Shown one piece after another: positions 1-12,545 of a DNA stretch of 64,000 nt. Every line of letters begins with the position of its first letter. The stretch's first letter is position 1. The translations under genes were made by a program, and so were the position numbers. This DNA is from Lepisosteus oculatus (lineage: Eukaryota; Chordata; Actinopteri; Semionotiformes; Lepisosteidae), in assembly GCF_040954835.1 (NCBI RefSeq), contig NC_090704.1:41110979-41174978 (forward strand), read 5' to 3'. Under the pieces are notes generated by a model. It saw only the letters and a list, made by a program, of their open reading frames with translations, did not search any database and was not told the DNA's origin.

Positions 1-2150
1 AGTCCATCAAGAAGTCCATCATTTCAGAGAAATCCTTTTCCTTGCTTTCAACAAACTCCTGGGTGTATGTGTTTATTTTTGGAATTGCCTGATCTTTCAA
101 GATCTGCAAATACTCTTCTTCAGTCTGCAAAAAAGAACAGGTATCATCATGTGTGTAAGAAATGGTACAGTAACTGTTGCTGCCATACATTAGAATATAC
201 AATTTTCATTTCTAATTTAAAAATTCAAGATTTACAGTGGAAAGAGCATCATGAACAAAAAAGGCCAAGATTATCTTACTTCTGGTGCTGTGTTTTCTCC
301 ATACTTATAGCTTTGGATAGGAAAAGGTCCGACCCCTCTGCTTCTGAAGACGGATTCCACGCTGTGTGCCATAAGGTGCAGTTCATGGTTTTCATATGCG
401 TAGACGTTGCCTCTGCTGTCAACCATCACAACCAGCTGTTGCCCCTCAGCCAAGCAGGGATAGTTGTCAACAGCACCAATAACAACCATCTTCTCACTCT
501 TGGGGAGGTACAGCTCTTGCCAGCTCTCCATCATGTCCTTTCGGCCCCAATAGATGGTCCCATCCTGTCCAGTGATCCTCAGACAAAAGCCTTTTGGACA
601 TTTCAGAGGCACTCTCAGTCCTGTGTGTCTCTTCACGAGTTCAGACAGCTCATCTAGGTCTAATTTAGCTGCAGGAAGAAGAATGTTTCAGAAAACCTTG
701 GAGAATAAAAATCAGAAACACGCAGACTGAAAAAACCCGTATTGCGAATGGAAGTCACTATTTCAAAAGGCTTCAAACCTAGATATTAAAAGAAGCTCAA
801 TGGCAGACCTTGAAATGAGAACATTCCTAATGTTCCCAGCTGACTATAAATACATTTCAACAAAGAATAACTGGAAAATCACCTACATTTCTTGAGCTGG
901 AGGAAGTCCTTAATGCACTTCTGAACTTCAGGTTTACAAGTCTCAGTTTGTTTACACAGAAGCCGTTCTTCACTAAAAACAAAGAAATGTTAAATCTTTT
1001 GCTCATCACTCTCACAAGCTAAGCACTCTCTTACATTTGGATGGTACCTGGATTTGCTTTACTGGATATTTCTCCAATGTATTTCTCAACCATATTGACA
1101 TTGTTTAAATTGTAAAAGATTTGTTTGCATAATCTTACGTTTTATTACATTTATTCTGAAACATCAGCATTATCTACTAGCACTTTTGTCATCACAACTG
1201 ATGTAGATATTTTACAATTTCCTTTCAAAACTGCTCATACGTGTTATCTATTAGCATCATACAAATCTTTTTTGATTTTACTAGAAGCTTAAAAACTAGT
1301 AAACAAAGAAACTGTTCTCCTTCATTCAACAGGGTTTAGTAACCATTTTAAAGTGGATCCCAGTTGTCTAAATAGCTGTGTAGAATAAGGGTATTTGTAA
1401 AAAAAATATTTATAGTTTGAAAAAGTATTTTAGGAACATATTTGAAATCAACTCCAAACTGTATTTGATAGATTTTTTTGTTATTGAAATACTTAAAAAT
1501 GCACTGAACTGATTTTGGGCCATTTATTTGAAAATCCACCGAAAAACATTTTCAAATACAAATACTTTGATGTTCATGTAAATAGATGGGGTACATACAG
1601 GAAGAAGGAATTAAATCCTTGATTTACTATTTTCAAGTATGAATGGTGAAAATGCTTTCACATAATTGAGTAAAAATGCTGCCACAGAATTATTGGCTAA
1701 CAATTCCATCACGGATGTTATCTATCTTAAGCCATTCCTGTTAAAGTTTTTAATAAAGACTGCTCTTTGCATTTCATGTTTCCAAGTAGTGGAAGCAAAC
1801 CCACAGCTCTCAACAAGCCTCAGTATCCATTTATAGAATTAAGTTTTCTGAGCCATTTTACTGATTCTAAATAAATCATTTGTAAACATTTTGTCATGAT
1901 ACCCTTTACCTATTGACTTGAATGTATAAAAATAGAAAAGAAAATTAAACCGATAATTTCTAGTGAACATCGTGTTATATAAATATTAGTTAAGGTGCAC
2001 AGAAAATGAAACACAGTAACTTGTTTTAGCAATATGTTCTAAACTCAATGTTACTGAAGTCATACTCTTGCTACTTCAAAATAAAAAGCAACAATTAGTA
2101 TTTACTTACCACTTTTGCCCACCATTGTACGTCTTAAGCTGCACAGACAT
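1..2150 (-). CDS. Unrecognised vertebrate gene, copy 1 (partial, 3' end outside window)
   Basis: I do not recognise this family. Four coding exons join in phase: 2110-2150 (ATG at 2150), 887-972, 280-668 and 1-124, giving at least 213 residues, with the stop codon beyond the left edge. Each junction has a GT donor and AG acceptor. Exon 3 carries the conserved core: an ELYLP segment followed by SEKMVV, GAVDN, GQQL and DSRGNVYAYE. Exon 4 is strongly charged and probably a coiled coil. The core pattern of a G-D/N turn, a hydrophobic strand, then D-x-x-G-x-V-Y-x-Y-E and a helix resembles SUKH/SMI1-KNR4 folds; this is a guess from pattern only. Copy 2 at 30.5-33.9 kb has the same exon number, phases and core, roughly half identical by eye, so both are probably functional paralogues. 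No signal peptide or membrane segment is seen. Confidence 0.72.
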
Positions 2151-2779
2151 TTCCAGTGTAAGCAAGAATCAATAAATATGTATAAATCCAAATACTTTTT
2201 TTCCCAGTACTTGCAACCTGTATTTCCTTCCTCCCGTCTGGTTTCAGTTAACGCACAAAAACACACACAAGGAGCAAATGGGCAATGTTTCTGAAAGATC
2301 TGGACCTAAAAATGAAAAAAAGACATTGATGTTACAAACTGAGCTGCCGAGTCTGTAATATGCATAGACTTCAAGACTTTTTAGCTCTCGGTACCCAAAT
2401 ACTGGATTCTCTAAGAGCTGAAAACCACACTTACTCCTTCACAAAAGGGTGCTGCCAGCGCTGCCGTTACCATGTGAAGAGCACTTGGACAGCATTTCTC
2501 AAAGAGAAATCGCTTCTGCCTGCTTCACACAAGTGAACACTGGAGAACCTCTGTCTTTACCCTTTACCAAGTCTTTATGCCCTCACTCCCATCTTTGAAG
2601 GGTGTTCAGATCACAAAAAGTTCCAGACCGGAGCTTACTGATGCGAAACTGAAATACACCGTGGAAATGTTCTGATGGCTAACCCTGGACTGTAAAAAGC
2701 AATGATTCCTAAGTATAATTCTGGGAAAGCCCAATTAACACTTTGGTAAAAATGATTAAGTCTAAAGTACTGCAGCGCC

Positions 2780-3010
2780 CCATGCGCACCCAAGGCGGGC
2801 TGGGAACTGCACCTGGGGGCGGGACTACGGGACTGTATATAGGGGGGCGGAGGCTGGGCGACAGCTTCTTCCCTTCGTGTCTGTCTGTTTGTGGAGGTGC
2901 TGTAACGTGTGGTACCTTTCCCAGTTCAAGTTAATAAATGCGTTCAACCCTATTCCCCGAGTCCCATGCCTGCTCCATTTCGTACCGAAACCCGAATTCG
3001 TAACGATACG
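2780..3010 (+). repeat. LTR-like or promoter-like block
   Basis: A GC-rich stretch with a TATATA box (2836-2841) and, about 95 bases on, an AATAAA signal (2933-2938) followed by a short GC-richer tail. This order is typical of the U3-R-U5 layout of a retroelement LTR. No paired LTR, primer-binding site or coding region is seen, so a solo LTR is possible and a CpG promoter is the alternative. It lies upstream of copy 1 on the opposite strand. Confidence 0.3.
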
Positions 3011-5209
3011 TTTAAAGTACAGAGCGGTTAGGTAAAAATCCCCTCCGCTACAGACTTCTGCTGATTTACGAAGTGAAACAATTCGTCTTTCTCAGGGGTG
3101 GATCTGCGCCACAGCGATGGCACAGATCTTTCCGGTTTTTTTTTTGGCTAAAGGTGAAATAGAACAGGTGTAATAGTTCTAAAAAACGTGGAAAATTCAT
3201 TCTCAAGAGACTAGTTAGTAGCATGTAACAGATTTATGACACGTAACCTTAAACAAGATTTTAAAAATCCATTTCCGCCTAACTGCGCTATAACAAAATG
3301 GCACCCGAATCGAAACTTCTTAAAAGTTATCGAGGTTGTCAATAAGAATTTTTGTCCACCATCCACATTCGTATAAATAATAATAAACTAATAAAGCATA
3401 AAAACGAACGATACATTTTAAAAGCAGATTCACGAATGCGAAACGTGTGATGGTAAAATGGCTTCTGTACATAGCCTCTACACTAGCTCTCACAAAATAC
3501 AAGAATACACATTCACGTACCCGTTTTCCAGTGTCCTTGAAAATTTTAAAAGGTTAAAAGGCAGGTCACTTCAACCCGATCCAAACTGTGAAGTACAATG
3601 GAACCAGTCCTAACTGAAAACGTCGGAAACAAAAACACTACGCAAACTGTATTAAAAAAATTATCAGGCGTGGCTAGATGTTAGTCCACGCCTGTATTTC
3701 GTAATAATAGAGGAAATGAAAAACGACCAAACAGAAGTGGAAACAGTTAGCTTACGCCAAATTTCAGTAAGTTGCGTAAGTTTATTATTTCTAATGTTTT
3801 AGCCATACATTGTTTCGCTGTGTGCAATAAAAAAAGCTACAAATGTTATAAGGTTGTGAATTGTCGTTTTACCTCTGAAAAAGTATTGTAATGGTTTAAA
3901 TGAGTACTATAAAAGGAACAAGTGCCCAGAAGAGGATAGTTGCACCTTACACCCCAGCGTGGGTTTTATGGAGGGAAAAAGGTCAAGTTTTGTTTTTGGG
4001 GTTCACCTAAACTATCAGAGAACTCCTAGGAATCCCTAGACAAGACCCCTGAGACAGTCCTAAATTATGACATTTATTTTACAAGCATAACATTTTATCT
4101 GCTCTCAAGGATTAAACATTGAAGTATAAAAATAACTGGCATGTGTCTGTGCAATAACTTCCAGAAAAATGAACTGGGTGTTTCAGGCAGTGCTCCCCCT
4201 GTTCCAACTCCAAGATTTGTCACTCTCTCTCTGCTGGAGTTCCCATGGATCAGGACTGGGACCGTTTCATTTCTTCTTCTGTGGATGTAATTTTTGTATT
4301 GGATCACATAAATTCTTCATCTTCTTAAATTTCCTTCCTTTCAGCTTTGGGATATTTGCTGTTCCTGGTTGCAGGCACATGTCATTTCAGGACATTAAAT
4401 GTACCATTAATAGAGAAGGGGGATTTATTGAAACATTAACAGCTAAATATGTTGCTCAAGGGTATAATGTCACTCTGAATCCGAAGCACAACTGTCTAGT
4501 TACCTCAAACCATCAATGATCCAGTGCCCCAGGGGGAAAGAGGTCACTTCGATTTCAAAAACACCAGCTTTACAGTAATTACTCAATATTATTGTGCTTC
4601 TTTGTGTTGTATATATCTTTATTAGTGGTTTGAAAGGGTTTCCTGTGTAGAAATATTGTTGTTAAAGTACAGTGCACTTAAAACACACACAAATAGTCTA
4701 CAATCACACAATTAAAGTATAGCACTGGAGGAACAGTGCCGTACACCACACATTATTTCAGCTCGTTTAAAGCAAATTACAATACATTAAGCAAGGCAAC
4801 ACTGACATGAGAAACACAGTACTGTGTGTACATTCTGTATGATAAGCTTTATCCAGACAGCTAAAAAAGGTTGGAAGCCTGGTTATTGGTCACCGAACAC
4901 TCTGTGTAAAGTAAATGACCTATTGTTGTTTAGATTCTTTAAAAAAATAATTTAGGTTTACAAAAGAGTCCTGAAAGGGTTCTTAAATTTTATGTTGTAT
5001 AACTGTCTCTTAGTAATTTCATAAATGTAACTATGGAAATAACTGCCTTCCAAAGATTAAACAAAACAGATCAAAAGAATGAAATGCTTCAGCCCTTGGA
5101 AATGAATGTATTCGCTGCACACATCACCAGAACATAGTGAAATATCACTTCCAGGGACGGTCGATTCATGCTAGGGGCGCCTTCTAGTGGCCCAGCACGG
5201 TGAACGACA
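3011..5209. other. Intergenic stretch, no gene supported
   Basis: AT-rich sequence between copy 1 and the last exon of cenpx. The only structured part I find is 3290-3320, which is nearly identical to a block upstream of copy 2 (34.99-35.02 kb). Short open frames at 4.1-4.5 kb on both strands lack splice support and recognisable motifs. Confidence 0.5.
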
Positions 5210-8200
5210 CTAAAAGTCCAAAAGCTGTGGGAGAAGGAGAGAACAAGAGGGTTGCGTGAGACTGAGAGGAAGATTAGACTGTTAACACAGTACATCTGTT
5301 TGCTGCTTTAGGTAGTATTGGTAGACCAGAGGCGGGTGCTCTCCCTCTGGACAGGAATTACTAGTGTCCCAAAGTGGTGACAGAGGAGTAGTCTTATATA
5401 GCTGTCCTTCAGCACAGACATTAAACAAAGGTTCTATCTTGCTGGAGATTAAGGATTCCATGGGAGTTCTCATAGGGGGTATTGTGACTAAATTTCACAC
5501 TGGCTTTGCATAATCTGCCTTTCCTAAAGTCCACCCTTTATTCAACTGGTGAACCAGTTTCTCACTGCTCTGATTGACAGTGCCTTCGTAGTGGACTTCT
5601 GCAAAATCAATCAGGAAAAGCAAACCAGAGGGCACGAGTGGGAGCTACTGTACATGGAAGAGGATCTGAAACTGAGATCAGGAAGCGTTTTTTCCATGCA
5701 AAGGTTTGGGAGGGTATGGAACAAACTCATATCATGTTCAAACTACTCAGCCACATTAGTGATGCCAAGCCCCTTGGCTTTCTCCAAAAAACAGCTGAAT
5801 GCGATCCTTGAATCAATCATCTTTTAGCTACCAAATAGGCTAGATGGACCATACAGCCTCCTCTCATTTCTTATGTATCTGTTTGTATGTGTAGGGGATC
5901 TGTTCTTCAGGGGTGGGATCTTTTGGGATGAAAAGCGCTATACCACAGCAAGGAACTAGGGAGGGTTTGTTTTAAAAATCATATTATACTTTAGTCCTAG
6001 TTTATGAATTTTAGTATTAGCAGAATTAACATCACATGATGAAGACAAATACAGTATCTACAGTATGATATCCAGGATGCTTCTCCAAAATGCATGTACA
6101 GTAAATGCCTGCAAATCACTTTTGTATTTTGTTACAAAACATATAAAACAAAGTGAACAGCTGAAGTGTTGCTTTAAAAAAAAAATCACAAAAACAATTA
6201 TTTGACATCCAACCTTGGTTTTGGTGAAAGTAATCAGAAAGTTGACTCATTTTATATTCTTTAAAGATCTATACAGTCTTCGCAGATGTTGTAGTTACAT
6301 TCAATCATTTTGAAATAGTTTTTATATTCAGCAATTTAATCAGCTGAAAGTATAAACAGAATTTGGTGTTTAGGAAAAACAGCTAAACCTAATTCATTAG
6401 GCATGTGTGTGAGGTAGTATCGGCAATTATTTCCATTACGTTAAACAATAAATGTTATTTAGAAAGGAGATGAATAATCCAAGCTACATTTAATCACATG
6501 ATATCTTAGGCTATGCATTTAAATTCTGTCTTATTTTCAAAGAAAGAAAACAATCACTTAATATATTAAACAGATCAGACACTAGAACAGTGTTGGAAGC
6601 CTGATTATCGGTCACCAAACAGTCTGTACAAGTAGATAGCAGATCATATCTTGGTAAAATCACTTATAATTTGTAGATTTGTAGGCTATAAGTACCTAAT
6701 TAAAATGGATTACAAATTTCTGTGCTTGTTTTAAGTACTAACGGGAAGCCTGCACTTTATTATGATACGCTGTTCAGTTTCATATTGTGCGCCATTCAAT
6801 GGTTTCTTGAAAGCTTTATATTGATACTTTCTTCAGTATTTTAATGACACATACCTCTTCATGATTTCAAGAATTTCAAGTATTCTCAACTAGTGTGAAA
6901 CATCTAGACAAGGCAGCACATTTTCATGATGCACACAGAATAAATACTACAGTCAGAGATTTGGATCTGATTATGTTGCAAAGTACAAAAGTAACAAGAA
7001 GCTTCTTATTAATTTAAGTGACAAGATAAAAAAGTCTACACATTTTCAAGGATTCGCTTCTCTGTCCTTTTGACATTTTGTGCTTATGCACTATGACCTG
7101 ACTCCGTAAAAACACCTGAGCTGTTGCATTTGAGTGCTAAACCACAGAGCAAGCAGAAAACACTGACACCTGTTGTCACCTTATTCTGACAACTCACTAA
7201 CTACACTACAGGAAATTGGAACTGTTGCAGTTTTGATTATATATCAAAATATATGTATATATTTTGTACTTTAATGTTTTATTGTAGTTATTCTTAAAAT
7301 CTGCTTTAGCTAATGGTGACCCAGAAGAGTTATTTTACATGTTGTTTACACATTTTGGTAGAGTATCAAAGAAAAAAGTTTTGATATCCACAAATCTTTC
7401 TTAAAGGCAATACCTAACATTTCAAAGCCACTTGTACTTATTGTGTTTGTCTTGAACAAATCTGAATCAGGGAAAGATATACAGGCACAGATTTTAGATT
7501 GAGGAAAAGAATCAACTTTAGGTAAAACATTGCACAAACATAATACTTCTCTAGAAAAAGCCTTTAAAAAATATCACCATTCTGATGTAGTTCTAAACTT
7601 GCAGAGGAGCAGAATGTTTCTTTTCCTTCCTTAGGGGGACCGTTTTTTAAAATAAAAAAAATGTTTTTTTAATCAAAAATAAACATAAATAGACTAAAAA
7701 ATAAACAAGAAACATGTCACGAAATGTCAAGCTAATAAATTATCTTCATAGACAGAGGAAGATGAAGACTTCTATAAGCTGAGTGAAGTTTGAAGTGGCC
7801 CAGATATGAGAAAATTGACCATGTGATGTCTGAACAGGACCAGACTTTATAGACTGGTCCAGGACATGTTTATTCCCACATACCAGCTGTGGCAGGATCT
7901 TCTCGAAGTGATCGATGTCAACACTCTCGCTGTCTTCAGTCACTGCCTGCTTCACCGATCGCTCCGCAGCTTCTGGAACATGCAATGGGCACATGGCACG
8001 AGCCTCAGTGATACAATGTCACCCTGCAACTCACAGCTGGCAGCCCACTGAACCTCAGCAGGTGTGAGCCTGGCCAGTACCTGGATGGGAGACTCCTGGG
8101 AAAGCTAAGGCTGCTGCTGGGAGAGGTGTTAGTGGGGCCAGCAGGGGGCACTCACCCTGTGGTCTGTGAGTGTCCTAATGCCCCAGTATAGTGACGGGGA

Positions 8201-10430
8201 CACTATACTGTAAAAAGGCACAATGTAAAATCAAGATCCTGACTCTCTGTGGTCACTACAAATCCCAGAGTGTTTCTTGAAAAGAGCAGGGGTGTAACCC
8301 TGGCGTCCTGACCAAATTACCCCGTGGTGTTTACCAATCACATGAACTGAACTGGCGTCATCACACTGTTCTCCTCCCCACCAATTGCTGGTGTGTGGTG
8401 AGTGGACTGTCGCTTTATCCAGGTTAGGCTGCACACCGGTGGTGGTGGACGGATCCCCATTACCTGTAAAGCTTTGAGTGGCGAGTCCACAGTGCTATAC
8501 AAGTGTAAGGAATGTATTATTGTTATTAAAGTCCTCCCTCTGGCCTGAGGTAATATAGGTGTTTTGCCCTCACCCCCCTCCTCTTCCTGCTTTTTAAAAC
8601 AATCACCTGGCCAGCTGGCTTCCTGCAACATTCCCTTATGTAACATGGCCAAACATGGTGAAATATTTTTTTACAATAAAAAGATTAGTTGGCTGGCCTG
8701 TGGATGTGTTGTTTTTTCAAACATTTATTTAAATTAATTTAATAGTGTACTCAGAAACAGAAGTAAAAAAAAAGCACATTAAGAAAGATGGCAGAAGGAT
8801 GGTGGTAAAGAGCAGCTGCAGTGGTTTTTGTTAAAAAATACAACTTTCTATTTTTTCCCCAGAGGATAGCCTTTCAGTCGTCACATACAAGAAGCTCAGA
8901 CGTACTGTATAAAGAAACCTTCCGTGTTTCTTAAAGCCGTGCAGTAATTTGAGGACAGTTTCTTGAGGAGTGAACAAATTAAGCATTGCTATTTTGCCTT
9001 AAACCTCAATTAAAAATATCAATATTACACTTGTATGCAGCAAATCTTCACGTGCCACAATCAAGATAATTAGGACAAAGTTTTAGCTTGCTTATCTTCT
9101 ATTATGTTCTATTCTATTGTCACAGAACGTATCGGAAACAAAACAGCTGTAGTTCTACAACTGGCTTCTTCATGTAGAAATGGTAATTGCTTTTTTCTTT
9201 CATCTTACTTTTAAATGAATGGTTTATCAAATATTTCCAGTATATTAACAGGAAATCTTACCCTAGAAAACTGTTAACAAACATAATTTGGTTAATGTAA
9301 AACATCTTGGGTAGACTAATTTTATTTACAAAAGAACCAAATGAAAAATACAGCTTGCTTTAAATTTGCTACGATGCAGCTGTGTGAATGAGATTTATTC
9401 CAGTTGTATCAACAGTGAGGAATTAGGAAACCCTTACCTTGTACAAACACCTTCAACATCTCTGCCATAAGGATTAAGGCATCACTGCTGACTATTAAAA
9501 AAGATAAATGCAGTTTTTGTTAATTAAATTTTACTTTAAAAAATATTTCAAAGATTTTTCATGTTCATTTTGCTATAACTATTAGGGGGATAATTCTTAC
9601 TTTAAATCATAAAACGTACTGCTAAATATCCAAATCATGGCTCTTCCTGTACACCTCTCAACAATGTTAGTTAACGGTTATGTTAATTAACAAACTAACA
9701 TCCTACATATAGTGTGTGTTTCTGAAACTCATATATACCGTATAAGAATTGGTTAATGAAGGTACATTAAATAGTCCTGGGCTGTCTAGTATCTCAGTAT
9801 CTTATTAATTAGTTTAATATTTTCAGAAGCTACATATTATATTACTGTACTTGCTACAAACGTGCATTTATTACTGTACTCCTCGGTTTGTGAATGCAGA
9901 CCTATTGAGTTTTATAAGTGTTAAGACACAACCAGAGCACCATTGAAGGTAATGTACATATATTACGATATCAACAGTAGATATTTTAAAATACAGCTTG
10001 CATCAATTGCACTAATGACAGCTTACCTCTAGTTTTCTCGTCTTTAAAGAACAATGACAGCAGTTTGTTAACCGTTTCCTGAATGAAGAAATGAACGAAT
10101 TAACAACCCTTTATTTTACCAAAAATGAGTGCAGCGAGATGTATCGTTTGACTGTTTTCGCGTTGCCTCTTTGACATTAACTACCTGCACCAAATACGGT
10201 AACATAATCGATATTAACCACTGAACTGGTCATTGAGTGTAACTACTTTATAAGATACAAAAGGTCAGCGCACTTTTGTAGGATTAGCGTTAAATATATA
10301 ACCTTTTCTTTGAGTAACTGAAAAAGGTAAACGTTACGATACTTTTGTTTTTATGGGTACTTATGGCCAACTTATCATTATAATTATTATTCACCTTTTT
10401 GAAAGCAGCGCCTTCTCCTTTGTCTTCCAT
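5210..10430 (-). CDS. cenpx: Centromere protein X (MHF2/STRA13), complete
   Basis: Five coding exons join in phase: 10395-10430 (ATG at 10430), 10027-10078, 9438-9491, 7884-7972 and 5210-5224, giving 81 residues, the same length as I recall for human CENPX. The product begins MEDKGEGAAFKK, has the histone-fold core with FFKDEKTRVSSDAL and MAEMLKVFVQEAAERS, and ends FEKILPQLLLDF. CENPX pairs with CENPS as a histone-fold dimer; the complex works at kinetochores (CENP-T-W-S-X) and with FANCM in DNA crosslink repair. The final exon encodes only LLDF and stop, after an intron of about 2.7 kb. A 5S-derived SINE sits in the intron just upstream of exon 4. Reading through the exon-4 donor would give a longer unrelated tail, which the family does not have. 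Confidence 0.95.
5549..5880 (+). repeat. Degenerate LINE/SINE 3' tail
   Basis: The sequence has the worn pattern of a retroposon tail common in basal ray-finned fish: a stretch reading as a frame with RVWNKLISCSN and KKQLNAILESI, a stop, then a segment ending in GGACCATACAGCCTCCTCTC and TTTCTTATGT. A second copy lies at 59.0-59.3 kb. Family name not assigned. It sits inside the last cenpx intron. Confidence 0.5.
5881..7883. other. cenpx last intron, nothing else supported
   Basis: AT-rich intronic sequence with no exon, RNA gene or clear repeat that I can support. A short block at 6590-6620 (TTGGAAGCCTGATTATCGGTCACC-like) closely matches one at 4870-4905, a small dispersed duplication. Confidence 0.4.
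8010..8530 (+). repeat. 5S-rRNA-derived SINE, copy A
   Basis: The head (about 8010-8105) aligns by eye with the 3' half of 5S rRNA, including CAGCAGGTGTGAGCCTGG and AGTACCTGGATGGGAGAC, which cover the internal Pol III control region. The body carries GGCCAGCAGGGGGC and GACGGGGACACTATACTG, and the tail ends in AGTGCTATACAAGTGTAAGG. This is the fullest type; five related copies occur in the window. It lies in the cenpx intron just upstream of exon 4. Confidence 0.85.
8531..9437. other. cenpx intron, no further feature
   Basis: AT-rich intron sequence between the SINE and exon 3. No repeat or exon is supported here. Confidence 0.4.
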
Positions 10431-10500
10431 TGCTCTTCTGACAACACTCCAACTTCTTCCGGTTTCCGGTTTCCCCACCAATCATTTCTCGCGTCTCTGC
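10431..10500 (-). promoter_or_regulatory. Probable cenpx promoter with ETS-like and CCAAT sites
   Basis: Immediately upstream of the cenpx ATG the plus strand reads two tandem TTCCGGTTTCC-type blocks, which are ETS-like GGAA sites on the minus strand, and a CCAAT motif follows at about 10476-10480. There is no TATA box. The layout fits a housekeeping promoter. Inferred from motifs only. Confidence 0.45.
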
Positions 10501-10532
10501 AGGTCATTAGGGGTCAATGGCAACGCAGTAAA

Positions 10533-10616
10533 AGCGGCGGACTAGCTTTTTTTATTTATTTTTTAAAAATTTGTATTGATGCTTAACAAAATAACAAACA
10601 TAGCGGCGGACTAGCT
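10533..10616. mobile_element. 54-bp AT-rich insertion with 15-bp target duplication
   Basis: The 15-mer AGCGGCGGACTAGCT occurs at 10533-10547 and again, exactly, at 10602-10616. Between them lie 54 bases starting with a T-run. A perfect long direct repeat around a T-rich insert is the signature of a target-primed retroposition event in reverse orientation. The insert is too short to classify. Confidence 0.65.
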
Positions 10617-11099
10617 GGGGACGATGCAGTTGTTAGCATCCAGTTCCGTGCGAGACGGGTTTGATGGGTTATACTAGCAATTGCAACGGACGTAGCTGCT
10701 GAAATTAGTCCCCAGCTCTTCGGTGAAAATGTTCTCTAGTGCAACGAGCCCAAAGTTACAGCTGCTGCACTCTTGAGGTCATTGAAGCCCGGCACACGAT
10801 ACTCTTGCAGGCTAAGCAATTTAGTACCGTACTAAGGGGAACGATGAATCGCATTGGAAAATCCCGGATGTAGTAGCAGGAACGTCTCACTGGAAAAAAA
10901 ACATCGTTTATACGAAACGATGTTAAGCTTCCGTCGCAGGGGACATTCACTGTAAGATGCTACTAAAATTGCATTCCAAGCAGCCGCAGTACGGCAGACT
11001 AACAGTGGGGCACTGAACTCAAGAAGAGCTACTATTCTAAAATAAAATAATGTAGTATTGCATCGGTAGTGTGGTGCCAGGTTCATTGGCTTTCAGGAG

Positions 11100-11262
11100 A
11101 AATTGGTTCTGGGAAGGATTGGCCTAGTTTGTGCTTGTCTGTGTCAATGCGTGTCCCGCAGTGGACTGGCGTCCCATCCAGGTTGTACCCTGACTTGCTG
11201 GGAAAGGCTCCAGCTCCCCCTAAACCCTGAATTGGAAGAGGCGGTTAGACAATGGATGGATA
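11100..11262 (-). repeat. Dispersed fish repeat (ATGGATGG tail)
   Basis: Contains AGTGGACTGGCGTCCCATCC and ends in GCGGTTAGACAATGGATGGA, the standard end of a repeat abundant in ray-finned fish. Related copies in the other orientation are at 42.83-43.15 and 44.23-44.53 kb. Degenerate and without coding capacity. Confidence 0.6.
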
Positions 11263-11362
11263 TACATGCCCACTGTGCACCTCAAGTTTTAATGATTGAC
11301 AAAATCACAAAATGGACATCTTCCTAAGAGAAGCACAGGGCATGGGAGGCATAAATGACACC

Positions 11363-11483
11363 ATAATAATAATAATTGCTTACACTTATATAGCGCTTTT
11401 CTGGACACTCCACTCAAAGCGCTTTACAGGTAATGGGGACTCCCCTCCACCACCACCAATGTGCAGCCCCACCTGGATGATAG
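11363..11483 (-). repeat. 5S-type SINE, 3' end only (copy B)
   Basis: Reverse-oriented 3' end of the SINE family: TATAGCGCTTTTCTGGACAC, CAAAGCGCTTTACAGGTAAT and the CCACCACCACCAATGTGCAG block. The body and 5S head are missing. Confidence 0.8.
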
Positions 11484-11960
11484 ATCAGATCCTCAAGCTA
11501 AATGTCTCCAAGACTAAAGACATGATAAATGACTTCAGGAAAAACTGTTCTGGACTCCAAGCTAAATTTCGAAGCCAATACTGACTTGATCCTCAAAAAG
11601 GGACAACAGCCTCTCTTTTTCTTAAGGAAGCTTAAGCATTTAAAGGTTGATGACTCGTTGTTGATTTTGTTCTACCGATCCTTCCTTGAATCTGTTCTTT
11701 TACCCTGATCTGCTGGTTTGGTGACTTGAACCTGAGAGGCACAAACAAACTGGGCTGTCTTGTGCAAATATTGTCTGAAGGTCATTGGTGCTGATCTTCC
11801 AGCTCTCTCCACCGTCTATCATTCACGTGTTTGTGCGTAAAGCAAAGTCGATCTGTGACGATCCTTCAATAATTTCCAGTTACTCCCATCAGAACGCGGA
11901 TACCGGCTCCCCACCAAAACCAACCATATCGTTACTTAACACTTGACTTTCTATGCAAAT
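11484..11960 (+). pseudogene. Degenerate non-LTR retrotransposon reverse transcriptase
   Basis: The plus strand reads, with stops and frame breaks, NVSKTKDMINDFRKN, then LKKGQQPLFFLRKLK and FYRSFLESVL, which are in the order and spacing of the C-terminal part of a fish LINE reverse transcriptase. The 5' portion and 3' tail are absent. A better preserved relative is at 53.7-54.3 kb. Clade not assigned. It directly abuts SINE copy B. Confidence 0.65.
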
Positions 11961-12179
11961 ATGTTGTTCTTGTGGCGTTTTTTTTCCGTCCGTCTGAACA
12001 CCAACACTGCTGCTGTAAAACAAATCCCCCCCTCGGGGATAATAAAGACACTCTTTCTCAAATATCATATATGACGCGACTGTGAACTCTTACTGTGCGA
12101 TAAGAGAAGGACTCAGCCTTCCACGCATAATTTAAATTACCCAGTTCAGAACAACTTCTTACGTGAATTGATATTGTAG

Positions 12180-12545
12180 CGCATTCGCCTGGCGCCGCGG
12201 CCGAAGAGCGCCCGGCTGGGATACGCGGCGAGGGGCAGGAGGGGAGTAGTAGTGGTCAGGGCGGGGACGAGGAAAGCCGCTGACCAGTGCAGCTGACCCG
12301 CTGCAAAACGGGCGTACAGTTTGGTGAGATCGCCCGGATTCTTGGAAATAGCTCCCTGGTTTCGCACCCCTGTTCTACTCGTACTCAATTGCCATCCTAT
12401 CGCTGTGTAGCTACCCGAATAGACCCAGTGTGTTGCTCTCTCTGCGGAGAGTGGTGCTGCGCTGGTTCTGCCGAAAAATAAAGCGCCGTTTTTCAGTCAA
12501 CGAGTGTCTGGGTCACTGTGTCCGTCCTTGCCGAACCCGGAAATA
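12180..12545 (+). repeat. GC-rich LTR-like block
   Basis: A locally GC-rich segment followed by AATAAA (12477-12482) and a tail with GTGTCTGGGTCACTGTGTCC. The order resembles the R-U5 end of an LTR. No partner LTR or internal coding region is visible, so the call is tentative. Confidence 0.25.

Noticed and set aside
4095-4519. Overlapping plus and minus frames near 4.1-4.5 kb
   Set aside because: No splice-supported extension or recognisable motif; not linked to cenpx, whose stop is at 5210.
7746-7883. Read-through extension of cenpx exon 4
   Set aside because: A consensus GTATGT donor at 7884 and the LLDF-stop exon at 5210-5224 restore the expected family C terminus.
10431-12540. Possible divergent partner gene of cenpx (such as ASPSCR1 or LRRC45, neighbours in human)
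   Set aside because: No exon resembling either was found; the region is occupied by repeats.
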